A stretch of DNA of 64,000 nt from JBGPQJ01 sp963829485 (lineage in GTDB: Bacteria; Chloroflexota; Anaerolineae; Anaerolineales; Villigracilaceae), in contig CAWHIK010000009.1 of assembly GCA_963829485.1 (NCBI GenBank), positions 1 to 64,000 on the forward strand, given 5' to 3'. Position numbers and translations under genes: made by a program. The notes under the pieces were generated by a model, which saw only the letters and a list, made by a program, of their open reading frames with translations, ran no database searches and was not told the origin of the DNA. This document shows positions 43,195 to 52,563 of this stretch, piece after piece. The number at the start of each line of letters is the position of its first letter. Within the stretch, counting starts at the first letter, position 1.

Positions 43195-44490
43195 ATGAGT
43201 GAAATATTGAAAGTCATGCCCCCGCTCCTGGCGGACCCCAGGATCATCCGCCTGCGGACAGCCATCATGGACTCTGTCGCACCGGAGCTTCAAAAGATCC
43301 CTGACGATGAATTAAACCGGCTTGTCGTTCGCGGAAAATTGGATAAAGCTCTCCTGTCCTCCGGCGGTATGGAAATGCCGGATCACATTCGGAACACCAT
43401 CCTGGACAGCGCTCTCGCCGAACTGGTTGGATACGGTCCGCTGGAGATGCTCCTTAGCGAGCCTGATACAAGCGAAATAATGGTCAACGGTTCCCAGTTG
43501 ACTTTCGTGGAGCGTAATGGGGAGATCATCGAAACGGATTTGAAATTCGAGGACGACAAACATCTGATGCGGATCATCAACCGCATCCTGCACCCGATCG
43601 GCAGACGCGTGGATTATGACAACCCCACAGCCGATGCCCGCCTTCCAGATGGTTCCCGTGTCAACGTCATCATCCCCCCGGTAGCCATTGACGGACCCCA
43701 CATTACGATCCGAAAATTCATGCAGAATCGTATGTCCATGGAGGACATCATCAACCTTGGGACGTTGTCCAACTACATGGCGACATTCCTTAATGCATGT
43801 GTGGTCTCCCGTTTGAATATCATCATCACCGGAAATACCAGCTCAGGCAAGACCACCATGCTGAATCTGTTATCGAGTTACATCCCCGAGCACGAGCGTA
43901 TCGTGACCATCGAAGACGCAGTGGAACTCCAGTTGAAACAAAGACACGTCGTCCGCCTCGAAACCAAGCTGTCCGGCGTGGATGGTTCGGGGGCGGTCAC
44001 AATCCGGGAACTTGTTCGAAATGCGCTGCGCATGCGTCCTGACCGGTTGGTGGTGGGCGAGGTGCGCGGCGGTGAGTTCCTCGACATGCTGCAGGCGATG
44101 AACACGGGTCACAGTGGTTCGATCACGACCTTGCACGCCAATTCCCCCCGGGATGCCATTGCCCGGATGGAGACGATGGCATTGATGTCGGGCATTGACC
44201 TTCCTGTCATCGCCATCCGACGTCAGATTGCCTCAGCTATAAATCTGGTCGTACACATGTCGAGGCTCCAGGACGGTACCCGGAAAACCACCCAGATCAC
44301 TGAGATTGTGGGCATGGAAGGCGACATAGTCACACAAATGGACATCTTCAAATTCACCCAGACGGGTATAGGTCCGGATGGGAAAGTGCTTGGCGAGCTT
44401 CGACCAACGGGGATCCGGCCTCAGTTTTCACCCAAACTGGAAGTCGCAGGTTTTAAGCTCGGGGGTGAAATTTTTGGTGCCGGCTTGTGA
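43195..44490 (+). CDS. CpaF/TadA-family secretion ATPase
   Basis: The 431-aa protein is a type II/IV secretion-type hexameric ATPase. Walker A is ITGNTSSGKTTMLNLL near residue 210, followed by RIVTIEDAVELQL, RPDRLVVGEVRGGEFLDML (Walker B region) and TGHSGSITTLHANSPRDAIARM. An N-terminal domain (LLSEPDTSEIMVNG) fits CpaF. No TadB, TadC, pilin or prepilin peptidase gene is nearby, so it is an orphan here. The start at MSEILK follows a TATACT box by six bases, which suggests leaderless expression. Confidence 0.88.
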   Translation: MSEILKVMPPLLADPRIIRLRTAIMDSVAPELQKIPDDELNRLVVRGKLDKALLSSGGMEMPDHIRNTILDSALAELVGYGPLEMLLSEPDTSEIMVNGSQLTFVERNGEIIETDLKFEDDKHLMRIINRILHPIGRRVDYDNPTADARLPDGSRVNVIIPPVAIDGPHITIRKFMQNRMSMEDIINLGTLSNYMATFLNACVVSRLNIIITGNTSSGKTTMLNLLSSYIPEHERIVTIEDAVELQLKQRHVVRLETKLSGVDGSGAVTIRELVRNALRMRPDRLVVGEVRGGEFLDMLQAMNTGHSGSITTLHANSPRDAIARMETMALMSGIDLPVIAIRRQIASAINLVVHMSRLQDGTRKTTQITEIVGMEGDIVTQMDIFKFTQTGIGPDGKVLGELRPTGIRPQFSPKLEVAGFKLGGEIFGAGL

Positions 44491-44548
44491 TGCGGGCTTT
44501 TTTTGCACATGATATAATATTTTCATTAATAATTTATCGGGAGGCAGA

Positions 44549-44883
44549 ATGGAAACTTCAACCACTCAATACAAGCACTGCGATTTGGTCACGGTCAAAG
44601 GCAGGGTGGACAGCGCTACCGCTCCGAAACTGACCGAATCCCTGAATAAACTCACGGAGGATGGTCATTATAAAATCGTCCTGGACCTTTCGCAGGTGGA
44701 TTACATGTCGAGCGCAGGATTCCGCGCCATGTTGGCTGCCTTGAAGACGTGCAAACGCTATAACCGAGGCGATGTCTATCTGGCGAGTGTTCCTAAAATG
44801 ATCCAAGAAGCTCTGGATCTTACCGGAATGACACTCTCTTTAAGGTTTACAGCGACGTCACGACGGCGGTTGGAAATTTTTAA
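44549..44883 (+). pseudogene. STAS-domain anti-sigma factor antagonist, one-base frame break near the end
   Basis: The protein matches RsbV/SpoIIAA-type antagonists: VKGRVDSATAPKLTESL near residue 17, and the phosphorylatable serine in DYMSSAGFRAMLAAL near 53. After LDLTGMT near 44832 the conserved C-terminus LFKVYSDVTTAVGNF is in another frame and ends at the TAA at 44881. One missing base explains the shift. As written, the first frame instead runs to 44926 with an unrelated tail. GGGAGGCAG precedes the ATG, and a TATAAT lies at 44513-44518. It is the first gene of a partner-switching cassette. Confidence 0.8.
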
Positions 44884-44971
44884 TCCTGCCTCATCAGGTA
44901 GATCAAACAGACTGAGCCGCTCCTGACCATTCAGATTGGAGTGGCTCTAACTTTTCCGGGTATTGGTTCCG

Positions 44972-45487
44972 ATGTCCACTCAGGTTTTTCCCGCCCATTT
45001 CGACCAACTCGATGCGATCAGGGAATATGTCGGGAAGTTTGCCCGTTCCCGTGGCTTGGTCGACCGGGACGTCTATGCCGTTCAATTGGCAGTCGATGAG
45101 GCGTGCTCCAATATCATTGAACATGCTTACGAGGGCATTCACGACGGTCAAATCGAAGTCAGCTGCGAAGACCACCGCGGACGCTTGACCGTCTCTTTGC
45201 TGGATTGGGGAAAGCCCTTTGATCCGGCTGTCGTCTCCGACCCCGACCTTTCAGATGATTTAAGCGAGAGACAGGTCGGCGGGTTGGGAATTTTCCTGAT
45301 GCGCAAGATGATGGATGATGTGAAGTACCAATCCGTGCCTGGACGGGGAAACCTTCTGGAACTGGTCAAACGGCATCGGCGATCAAAATCCAAGCCGGGC
45401 AAAAAGGGACGAAAACCGGGCTGGCGGGATTTGTTAAATCTCGATGTCCTGTTGTTCGAACTCCTCGTCGCTCGTTGTGCAGCGTGA
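44972..45487 (+). CDS. Anti-sigma factor serine kinase (RsbW-like HATPase)
   Basis: The protein has the GHKL kinase fold of RsbW/SpoIIAB. The N-box is AVDEACSNIIEHAYEG near residue 40, LLDWGKPFDP near 75 is the G1-type box, and GGLGIFLMRKMMDDVKY near 103 is the G2 box. It should phosphorylate the STAS protein and bind a sigma factor or other target. An in-frame TTG at 44963 is an alternative start. The C-terminal 45 residues are basic, then unlike the family: in another frame they would read straight into the next gene, so a HATPase-GAF fusion split by an indel is possible. Confidence 0.78.
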   Translation: MSTQVFPAHFDQLDAIREYVGKFARSRGLVDRDVYAVQLAVDEACSNIIEHAYEGIHDGQIEVSCEDHRGRLTVSLLDWGKPFDPAVVSDPDLSDDLSERQVGGLGIFLMRKMMDDVKYQSVPGRGNLLELVKRHRRSKSKPGKKGRKPGWRDLLNLDVLLFELLVARCAA

Positions 45488-48400
45488 CATCATTTTGGAA
45501 ATTGCGACCGAATTGCTGGATGGGGAGGTATCCCTCTGGTTGGATGAATCGCATTTCCGCCTTCCTAACACCACCCAGTCTCTTTTCCCTGAAAAACCAT
45601 CTTCCGCTTCAATGCTCCGGGCCTTTGAAGAAAAAAAATTGGTTCGCAACAAGCAAAAAGGTCAATTGGTTGCAGCTCCCATCATATACCAGGACCTTCT
45701 GATCGGAGTTTTACAGATCTGGCGGCGAAAGGGACCACCCTTTACGCGATATGAAATGGATATGCTGGATGCGCTTGCCAGCCACATCGCCGTTGCGCTG
45801 CTTGCATCGCATCAACTATCGGTTGAGCAATTCCGCATCAGCCAGTTAAACCTGGTGCGGAAAGTCTCCTCGCAGTTAGCGAATTTCACCAAACTTGATG
45901 AATTATGCACTCAGGTCACACGGCTGATCCAGCAAACATTTAATTATTATTATGTTGCGATTTTCACAGTCAAGCCGGGGCAAGCCAGCCTAGTGTTTCG
46001 TTCCAACTCAGGGGCGACGGTCCGGAAAAAAGGGAAGAAAGCCCAGATATTTGAAGTTGAGATGGGGCAGGGCGTTGTGGGGAGTGCAGCTCAAACTGGC
46101 AATGAAATATTGAGCAACAATGTCAGCCAGGAGCCTCGTTTCAGGGTCATCGCGGGGCTTCCTGAGACACAATCAGAATTGGCTATCCCGCTCAAAATCG
46201 AAGATCGTGTCCTGGGCGTGCTGGATATTCAGTCGGACAAACTCAACGCAATTCATCCCAACGATCTATTGATTCTGCGTGCTTTGGCTGACACCATCGC
46301 TGTGGCCATCGAAGGGACACAGTTATATAGCGACTTGAACAGGCGGGCGGAACAGCTTTCAGTCATGTCAGCGGTTGGGCAGGTGGTCACCTCCACAATC
46401 GATCTGCGCGTGATGATGACGGACGTAGCCCGATTACTTCATCGGCGATTTGGTTATCCCCATGTGCATCTCTTCACGGTCCATCCAAACAGACGTCAGG
46501 TGCGATATGAAGCCGGCAGCGGATTAAAAAGTACCGCCCTTGAAGGGTACGTCCTTGATCTGGATGACCCCGAGGGGATGATACCCTGGGTGGCGCGTAA
46601 GGGTGAGATCATCCTAGCAAACGATGTGAACAAGGAGCCTCGTTACCGGCCGACCCCGTTCCCGCCGGCAAACACCCGGTCGGAGCTGACCGTTCCACTC
46701 GTTTTCGACAAGCAGGTCATGGGGGTTTTGGACATCCAATCGGACAGGCTGAACACCTTCAGCGTGGATGATCAACTTCTGTTCGATGGGCTTGCGGATT
46801 ACCTTGCCGCTGCCATCCACAATGCCGGGCTTTTCCGGTCGGAGTTATGGCGCCGGCAGGTGGCGGACAGCCTGCGGGAAGTCGCCGGGCTATTGTCAGC
46901 GAACGCCAGCCTTGAGCATGTTTTGGATGCGATTCTGACGGAGCTTGAACGCAACCTTCCATGCGATGTGGTTTCCATTTGGCTTCTCGATGAAGAGGAT
47001 ATTTACTGCGCGGCGGTCCACGGTGCCACTGCTGCCGATCTTAAATTGGCCAGGATCAACTCCGAAGCGTCAGCCTGGTTGACCCGCGCACTCCTTTCGC
47101 GAAACCCGATCATCCGTAAACCGAAGGATCCGATGGGACCGGCCGCAGTATCGAAAAGTTTTGAGCCGGAACATTCATCTTTAGCCTCGCCGCTTCGTAT
47201 TGGCGATCAAGCAGTGGGGGTTTAACCCTTGCACACCACACGCCGGGACGTTATGGTCATGAAGCTCAGGCCATCGCCACCACGTTTGCTAGCTACGCCG
47301 CTGTCGCCATCGAGAACGCCCGGTTATTTGACACAACCCAGGAGCAGGCTTACGCTTCCGCAGCCTTGTTGCAAGTGGCGGAGGCGGTCGTCAGCCTGTC
47401 TGAACTCGATGAAATCATCTCATCCATCGTTCGCACCCTTCCAATCCTTGTCGGGGTGGAACGGGTTGCCGTGTACAGTTGGGATGCAGAGGCTGGGCTT
47501 TTGCACCCGCTTCAGGAATATGAACTCCCTGAAAATTCACTTTCCAAAATATGGACGAATTTACATCCACACGAATTCCCATTGCTCAAGGCAGTTCTCG
47601 ATCGCGGAGTACCCGTGGTCAGTCCTGAAACATACCGTGATCCAGCCGACTGGCCAAAGATCGAGCCTCCCGACGGGGAGTTGATACCCTTGGTCATGCA
47701 GGCTGATGACCGGCTCCTGATGGCTTTTCCCCTTACGATCAAGGATGCGACTTTTGGTGTCCTGCTCGCCGAGGAAGCGTCAGGCGGGAGGCGATTCCGC
47801 GCACGCCGTTTTGAAATCCTGGCCGGAGTAGCCCAGCAGGCTGCCCTTGCCATTCAGAACGATCTCTTTGAACAGCAGATGCGCGTGCGCGAACGTCTTG
47901 AGACGGAAGTACAGCTTGCCCGCCAAATTCAAAAAACCTTCATGCCGGATTCGTTGCCCTCGCTTCCAGCCTGGGAACTGGCATCCCGCTGGCGGACGGC
48001 CCGGCAGGTGGGAGGTGATTTCTTCGATGTCTTTGAACTCCCCGATCACCGTCTCGGCGTGTTCATCGCAGATGTCGCTGATAAAGGCATGCCGGCAGCC
48101 TTGTACATGGTCCTCATTAGGACTCTGATCCGGGCAGCTGTTATGGAACACCCTTCTCCTGCAAGCACGCTTAAGAGGGTTAATGAACTCTTTTTCCCCG
48201 ACGCACAGCAGGGGATGTTTATCACTGCTGTATATGGAGTGATCGATTCCTCCAGCGGACAATTCACTTTTGCCAATGCCGGTCATAATCCTCCCCTTTG
48301 GATCCATGATGGGCTAGTCGAGCGCTTGACGCGAACCGGTATGGCGCTGGGCGTGGTGAAAGAACTGGAAATTGAGGAACGATCGATTCAAATTATGCCT

Positions 48401-48616
48401 GGCGAAAGTATTCTTTTTTATACGGATGGAGTGACGGAAGCATTTTCAGATTCAGGAACCTTGTTTGGGGAGGAGAGATTGCACGAGACCGCAAAATCAT
48501 CAGACTCCTCGGCTGTCAGTTTGTTGGATGCCGTTGATCATGAACTCGATCAATTCATGGGTGAGGTCCCGCCGGCTGACGACATCACGATGGTCTCCAT
48601 TAAACGAATATCGTGA
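45444..48616 (+). pseudogene. Multi-GAF PP2C (SpoIIE-type) phosphatase, split by one missing base
   Basis: Two frames (to 47225 and from about 47225) join when one T is added to GGGGGTTTAACC at 47222. This restores QAVGVLTLAHHTPGRYGHEA in the middle of a GAF domain. The repaired protein of about 1057 residues has five GAF sensor domains in tandem, then a PP2C/SpoIIE phosphatase. The metal-binding aspartates are in GGDFFDVF, IADVADKGMPAA, FYTDGVTEAF and PADDITMVSI. By analogy with RsbU it would dephosphorylate the STAS protein at 44549. The GAF domains probably sense a small ligand or another protein. The first GAF lacks its beginning, which may lie in the upstream gene. Confidence 0.8.
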
Positions 48617-48727
48617 TTAATCAAGGTTATTCTTGACCAGCCTGCCTTTCCTTGTTAAAATCCTGCCGCAAATCCCCGCCGTCCTTGCAGGCTTGCAGGA
48701 CGGTTTCTCTTGTAGATAAGGAATCTC

Positions 48728-50050
48728 GTGTTCGAGAATCTCACCAACCGATTGAACCAGGTCTTTGACGGATTACGCCGCCGCGGAAAACTCACCGAGG
48801 CTGATGTGGATGCCGCCATGCGTGAAGTGCGTCTGGCTTTGCTGGAAGCGGATGTCCATTATTCGGTGGTAAAGAGTTTCGTAGCCAGGGTGAGAGAACG
48901 GGCAGTTGGCGCCGAAGTGTCCAAAGCGCTCAACCCCGGTCAGCAGGTGATCAAGATCGTCAACGAAGAGTTGATCGCAATGCTGGGCGAACCGGCACCG
49001 CTCAATCTGACGGGACCAAAACCCAGGGTGGTCATGCTGGTGGGATTGCAGGGCTCCGGTAAAACTACGGCTGCAGGCAAACTTGCCAGATTGCAGCGCT
49101 CAAAAGGTGAGCGTGTCATGCTCGTTGCAGGCGACCCTTATCGGCCTGCTGCTGTGCAGCAATTGCAACAACTGGGCGAGCGGGTGGACGTGCCTGTTGT
49201 TTCGGATTCCCAGCTTAAGCCCCCGGAACTCTCTGCAATGGCAATTGACCAGGCCGGGAAGGGCGGCTTCAGCCTGGTGATCATCGATACAGCCGGTCGT
49301 TCCCAACTCGACCAGCCTTTAATGGATGAACTGAAAGCCATCACGAATAAAGTCCATCCTGTTGAAATCCTGCTTGTTGTCGATGCCATGATCGGACAGG
49401 AAGCCTTGCATGTCGCGGAAGGATTCCGGGACAATGTTGCCGTCACCGGACTTATCCTGACCAAGATGGACGGTGATGCGCGAGGCGGTGCAGCAATATC
49501 GATCCGCTCTGTGACAGGTGTTCCCATTAAATATCTTGGGACGGGCGAAAAGCTGGATGCTCTGGAGGCATTCGATGCTTCGCGGATGGCTTCCCGCATC
49601 CTCGGCATGGGCGATGTCATCGGACTGATCGAAAAAGCGGAAGCAGCCTTCGATGCCCAGTCCGCCCAGGACCAGGCAGAGAAGTTGATGACCGGCAAGT
49701 TCGACCTGGATGATTTCATGCAGCAGCTCAAGCAGATCAAAAAGATGGGACCGCTTACAGCACTCCTCGAAATGATGCCCGGTCAAATGGGACAAATGGC
49801 AAAGCAGATCGACCCCAAAGATGCGGAAAAGAACCTGAAAACGACCGAAGCGATCATCAGTTCGATGACTGCCAAGGAACGACATGCTCCTGATATTCTC
49901 AATGCGTCCCGCCGTCGCCGGATCGCAGCCGGATCCGGGACCGATGTGCAGGACGTCAATCGCCTGCTTAAGCAGTTTCGCGAAGCCCAAAAATTGATGA
50001 AAACACTTCAGAAGACCGGCGGGCGCGGACTTCCCCGGCTTTTTGGATAA
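48728..50050 (+). CDS. ffh: Signal recognition particle protein Ffh
   Basis: The 440-aa GTPase binds signal sequences and SRP RNA for co-translational targeting. The N domain (FENLTNRLNQVFDGLRRRGKLTE) is followed by GLQGSGKTTAAGKLA near residue 105, DTAGRSQLD near 188 and TKMDGDARGG near 245. The Met-rich M domain has MPGQMGQMAKQID. The start is GTG after AGATAAGGAATCTC. It is followed by rpsP, as in many bacteria. Confidence 0.94.
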   Translation: MFENLTNRLNQVFDGLRRRGKLTEADVDAAMREVRLALLEADVHYSVVKSFVARVRERAVGAEVSKALNPGQQVIKIVNEELIAMLGEPAPLNLTGPKPRVVMLVGLQGSGKTTAAGKLARLQRSKGERVMLVAGDPYRPAAVQQLQQLGERVDVPVVSDSQLKPPELSAMAIDQAGKGGFSLVIIDTAGRSQLDQPLMDELKAITNKVHPVEILLVVDAMIGQEALHVAEGFRDNVAVTGLILTKMDGDARGGAAISIRSVTGVPIKYLGTGEKLDALEAFDASRMASRILGMGDVIGLIEKAEAAFDAQSAQDQAEKLMTGKFDLDDFMQQLKQIKKMGPLTALLEMMPGQMGQMAKQIDPKDAEKNLKTTEAIISSMTAKERHAPDILNASRRRRIAAGSGTDVQDVNRLLKQFREAQKLMKTLQKTGGRGLPRLFG

Positions 50051-50213
50051 TTCGCTCAATCCAGTGGTTGTTTCCTACATTATTAAAATTATCTGGTAAA
50101 ATATCCCCCTGTGGAAATCCAGCCTTCGAGACGCGTACTTTTCACGCACCCCTCTCCTCGTTCCGGCTGAGCCTAATCAAACAATTCAAGATATTTGAAG
50201 GAGTAAGTTTTCA

Positions 50214-50570
50214 ATGGTTCGTATTCGACTTCGCCGAATGGGGCTTAAGGCACAGCCCTCCTACCGTCTCGTGGTGACCGACAAGGAAAACCCTCGTGAT
50301 GGACGTTTTCTGGAAATCGTTGGTTATTACAATCCCCGCACATCCCCGACAACCCTCTCACTGGATGAGCCGCGCATTTATGACTGGATGCGGAAAGGTG
50401 CCCAGCCGACCGAGTTGGTTGCCCAACTCTTCAAGAGCGCCGGTCTCGATGACCGGTTTACCCGTTTCAAGAAGGGTGAACCTGTCGAGACTCTGGTGGC
50501 AGATGCCGAGAAGGCCATGGGCGGGAAGTTCATCCCGGTCGAACAGGGCGCCAAGACCCGCCGCGACTAG
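50214..50570 (+). CDS. rpsP: Ribosomal protein bS16
   Basis: The 118-aa small-subunit protein is marked by VRIRLRRMGLKAQPSYRLVV at its start and GRFLEIVGYYNPRT near residue 31. A C-terminal tail of about 35 residues extends beyond the core. AAGGAGTAAGTTTTCA precedes the ATG. The region 50051-50213 holds no gene. Confidence 0.95.
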   Translation: MVRIRLRRMGLKAQPSYRLVVTDKENPRDGRFLEIVGYYNPRTSPTTLSLDEPRIYDWMRKGAQPTELVAQLFKSAGLDDRFTRFKKGEPVETLVADAEKAMGGKFIPVEQGAKTRRD

Positions 50571-50573
50571 GCT

Positions 50574-50807
50574 ATGAAAGCTCTTACTGAGTTTATCGCC
50601 AAATCACTTGTTGATGATCCCGACTCGGTCGAAGTGTCGCAGAGCCGACAGGGGAGCCGAGTCCGTCTGGAGCTGAAGGTCGCAAAGGACGATATGGGTC
50701 GTGTGATTGGCAAGAACGGACGCGTAGCCAACGCCATCCGAGTTCTGCTCAGAGTGGCAGCTGAGCGTGAAGGGCAGCAGGTCACGCTCGACGTGATGGA
50801 GCCCTAG
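50574..50807 (+). CDS. khpA: KH-domain RNA-binding protein (KhpA/YlqC)
   Basis: The 77-aa protein is a single KH domain with the GxxG loop in MGRVIGKNGRVANAIR near residue 41. It starts three bases after rpsP and its stop touches rimM, the standard order rpsP-khpA-rimM. In studied firmicutes KhpA pairs with KhpB to control cell division and elongation RNAs. Confidence 0.92.
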   Translation: MKALTEFIAKSLVDDPDSVEVSQSRQGSRVRLELKVAKDDMGRVIGKNGRVANAIRVLLRVAAEREGQQVTLDVMEP

Positions 50808-50808
50808 C

Positions 50809-51372
50809 ATGCCTAAGCCACCAGCAAAAGCTGGAAAATCAGGCTCGCCCTCGAAAGGCGAGCCTGTGTATTTGGCAGTCGGCTCTCTGCGCCGGCCGCA
50901 CGGAGTCCATGGGGCTATTCTCCTGGAAGTTTATACTGATTTCCCGGAACGACTGACGGAAGGGACCACTGTTTTCCTGGGCGGACAGCACACTCCAATA
51001 AAGATCCGTCATATTCGCCACCACAACGACGGCCTGTTGTTGGATTTCGATGGCTTCGATACTCCTGAAGCTGTTGGCAGGTTACGCAACCAGGTTGTTT
51101 ATGTTAAGACTTCGGACCGCCCAAAGCTGCCGGAGGGGCAGTTTTACCATCACCAACTCAATGGAATGCGGGTGAGGCAGGACACTGGTCATGAACTGGG
51201 CAGCCTGACGGATATCATCGTAACCGGCGCGAATGATGTCTATGTTGTCACCACCGGTGACGGTCGGGAACTCTTATTACCCGCTATCCGGGATGTCATT
51301 TTGTCCATCGACATTAAAGAAAATGTGATGACCGTGCATCTGATCCCAGGCTTGATAGAACAGGAAGAATAG
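50809..51372 (+). CDS. rimM: Ribosome maturation factor RimM
   Basis: The 187-aa protein aids 30S 3'-domain maturation and binds S19. The RimM barrel opens with YLAVGSLRRPHGVHGAILLE near residue 21, and the PRC-barrel holds the GQFYHHQLNGM segment near 108. A Lys/Ser-rich 20-residue N-terminal extension is present. The ATG follows the khpA stop by one base. Confidence 0.92.
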   Translation: MPKPPAKAGKSGSPSKGEPVYLAVGSLRRPHGVHGAILLEVYTDFPERLTEGTTVFLGGQHTPIKIRHIRHHNDGLLLDFDGFDTPEAVGRLRNQVVYVKTSDRPKLPEGQFYHHQLNGMRVRQDTGHELGSLTDIIVTGANDVYVVTTGDGRELLLPAIRDVILSIDIKENVMTVHLIPGLIEQEE

Positions 51373-51396
51373 ATCAATTCTCTCGGCCGATTGACC

Positions 51397-52512
51397 ATGG
51401 ACGAACGTCTATACTGGATCGGATTCAATCTTGTTAAGGGAATTGGCGCAGTCCGGTTCCAATCTATTCTGGACCATTTCGGCGATGCGAAGTCTGCCTG
51501 GGATGCATCGCCTGCCGAACTGGCAGAGGCAGGTCTGGGTGGAAAGGTCATCGAGCGGTTCGTTGAGTTAAGGTCGACCCTTGATTTGGAAAATTACCGG
51601 GACCAGATCCATAAACAGGGGATTCAGGTCTTGATTTTGCCGGATGCCGCTTACCCGACTCAATTAATGGAAATTGAACAACCCCCGCCGGTCTTATACA
51701 TCAGGGGAGAGATTACCCATGAAGACCGCTGGGCGGTTGCGATCGTCGGCACGCGACAGGTAACTGCTTATGGCAGGCAAGTGACCGAGGATCTGGCGGG
51801 TGTCCTTGCTCGCAACGGGGTCACAGTCGTGAGCGGGCTTGCTCGCGGGGTTGATGCCATTGCTCACGCCGCAGCGCTCAAAGCAGGCGGACGTACATTG
51901 GCTGTCCTCGGCTCGGGTGTGGATAAGGTATACCCGCCCGAACATCGTCAGATGGCGGAAAAAATCCTCGGGCAGGGTGCGCTGGTCAGTGATTATGCAC
52001 CGGGAACGCCACCGGAAAGCACCAACTTCCCTCCACGCAACCGGATCATCAGCGGCCTCTCCATGGCGGTTGTCATCGTCGAAGCGGGAGAGACCAGCGG
52101 GGCGCTGATCACGGGAGAATTCGCCGTTGAGCAGGGCAGGGAGGTCTTCGCCGTCCCTGGAAATATCCTGGCGCCGCAGTCGAAAGGGTGCAATAAGTTG
52201 ATCGCGAACGGGGCGCGACCCATGCTGAATGCGGAGGATGTCCTCGAAGCGTTGGATCTGACCCGAAACATCGAACGCCGGGAAGTCCGCAAGGCAGTCC
52301 CCTCGGATGCCACGGAAGCGGCGCTGCTGGAAATGCTCGACCTGGAGCCTTTACATGTGGACGACATCCGCGCACAGAGCGGTCTGCCGATCGAACGGAT
52401 CACCGCTGCCCTGACCATGATGGAACTAAAAGGCATGGTGCGGCAAGTAGGCGGGATGAATTACGTGGCGGTGCGCGATGAAAAAGCCGGCTACGAAACT
52501 GATAAGGAGTAG
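51397..52512 (+). CDS. dprA: DNA processing protein DprA
   Basis: The 371-aa protein loads RecA on incoming single-stranded DNA during natural transformation. A helical N-terminal domain (YWIGFNLVKGIG) precedes the Rossmann core with VAIVGTRQVTAYGR near residue 110, VSGLARGVDAIAH near 148, FPPRNRIISGLS near 208 and GALITGEFAVEQGREVFAVPG near 230. A C-terminal winged-helix (DprA_WH) domain ends the protein. A TTG six bases upstream is an alternative start. No other competence gene is visible here. Confidence 0.92.
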   Translation: MDERLYWIGFNLVKGIGAVRFQSILDHFGDAKSAWDASPAELAEAGLGGKVIERFVELRSTLDLENYRDQIHKQGIQVLILPDAAYPTQLMEIEQPPPVLYIRGEITHEDRWAVAIVGTRQVTAYGRQVTEDLAGVLARNGVTVVSGLARGVDAIAHAAALKAGGRTLAVLGSGVDKVYPPEHRQMAEKILGQGALVSDYAPGTPPESTNFPPRNRIISGLSMAVVIVEAGETSGALITGEFAVEQGREVFAVPGNILAPQSKGCNKLIANGARPMLNAEDVLEALDLTRNIERREVRKAVPSDATEAALLEMLDLEPLHVDDIRAQSGLPIERITAALTMMELKGMVRQVGGMNYVAVRDEKAGYETDKE

Positions 52513-52544
52513 AATGCAGAGGGGTAGTTATCTTCTTTTCTGCT

Positions 52545-52550
52545 TATAAT
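52545..52550 (+). promoter_or_regulatory. -10 box upstream of the mannose-1-phosphate guanylyltransferase gene
   Basis: A perfect TATAAT lies 13 bases before the ATG at 52564, giving a leader of only a few bases. No clear -35 or ribosome site is present. Confidence 0.5.
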
Positions 52551-52563
52551 TCGACAGAAGCGT

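Noticed and set aside
44491..44548. Terminator at the T run after the CpaF gene
   Set aside because: There is a T run but no convincing stem before it.
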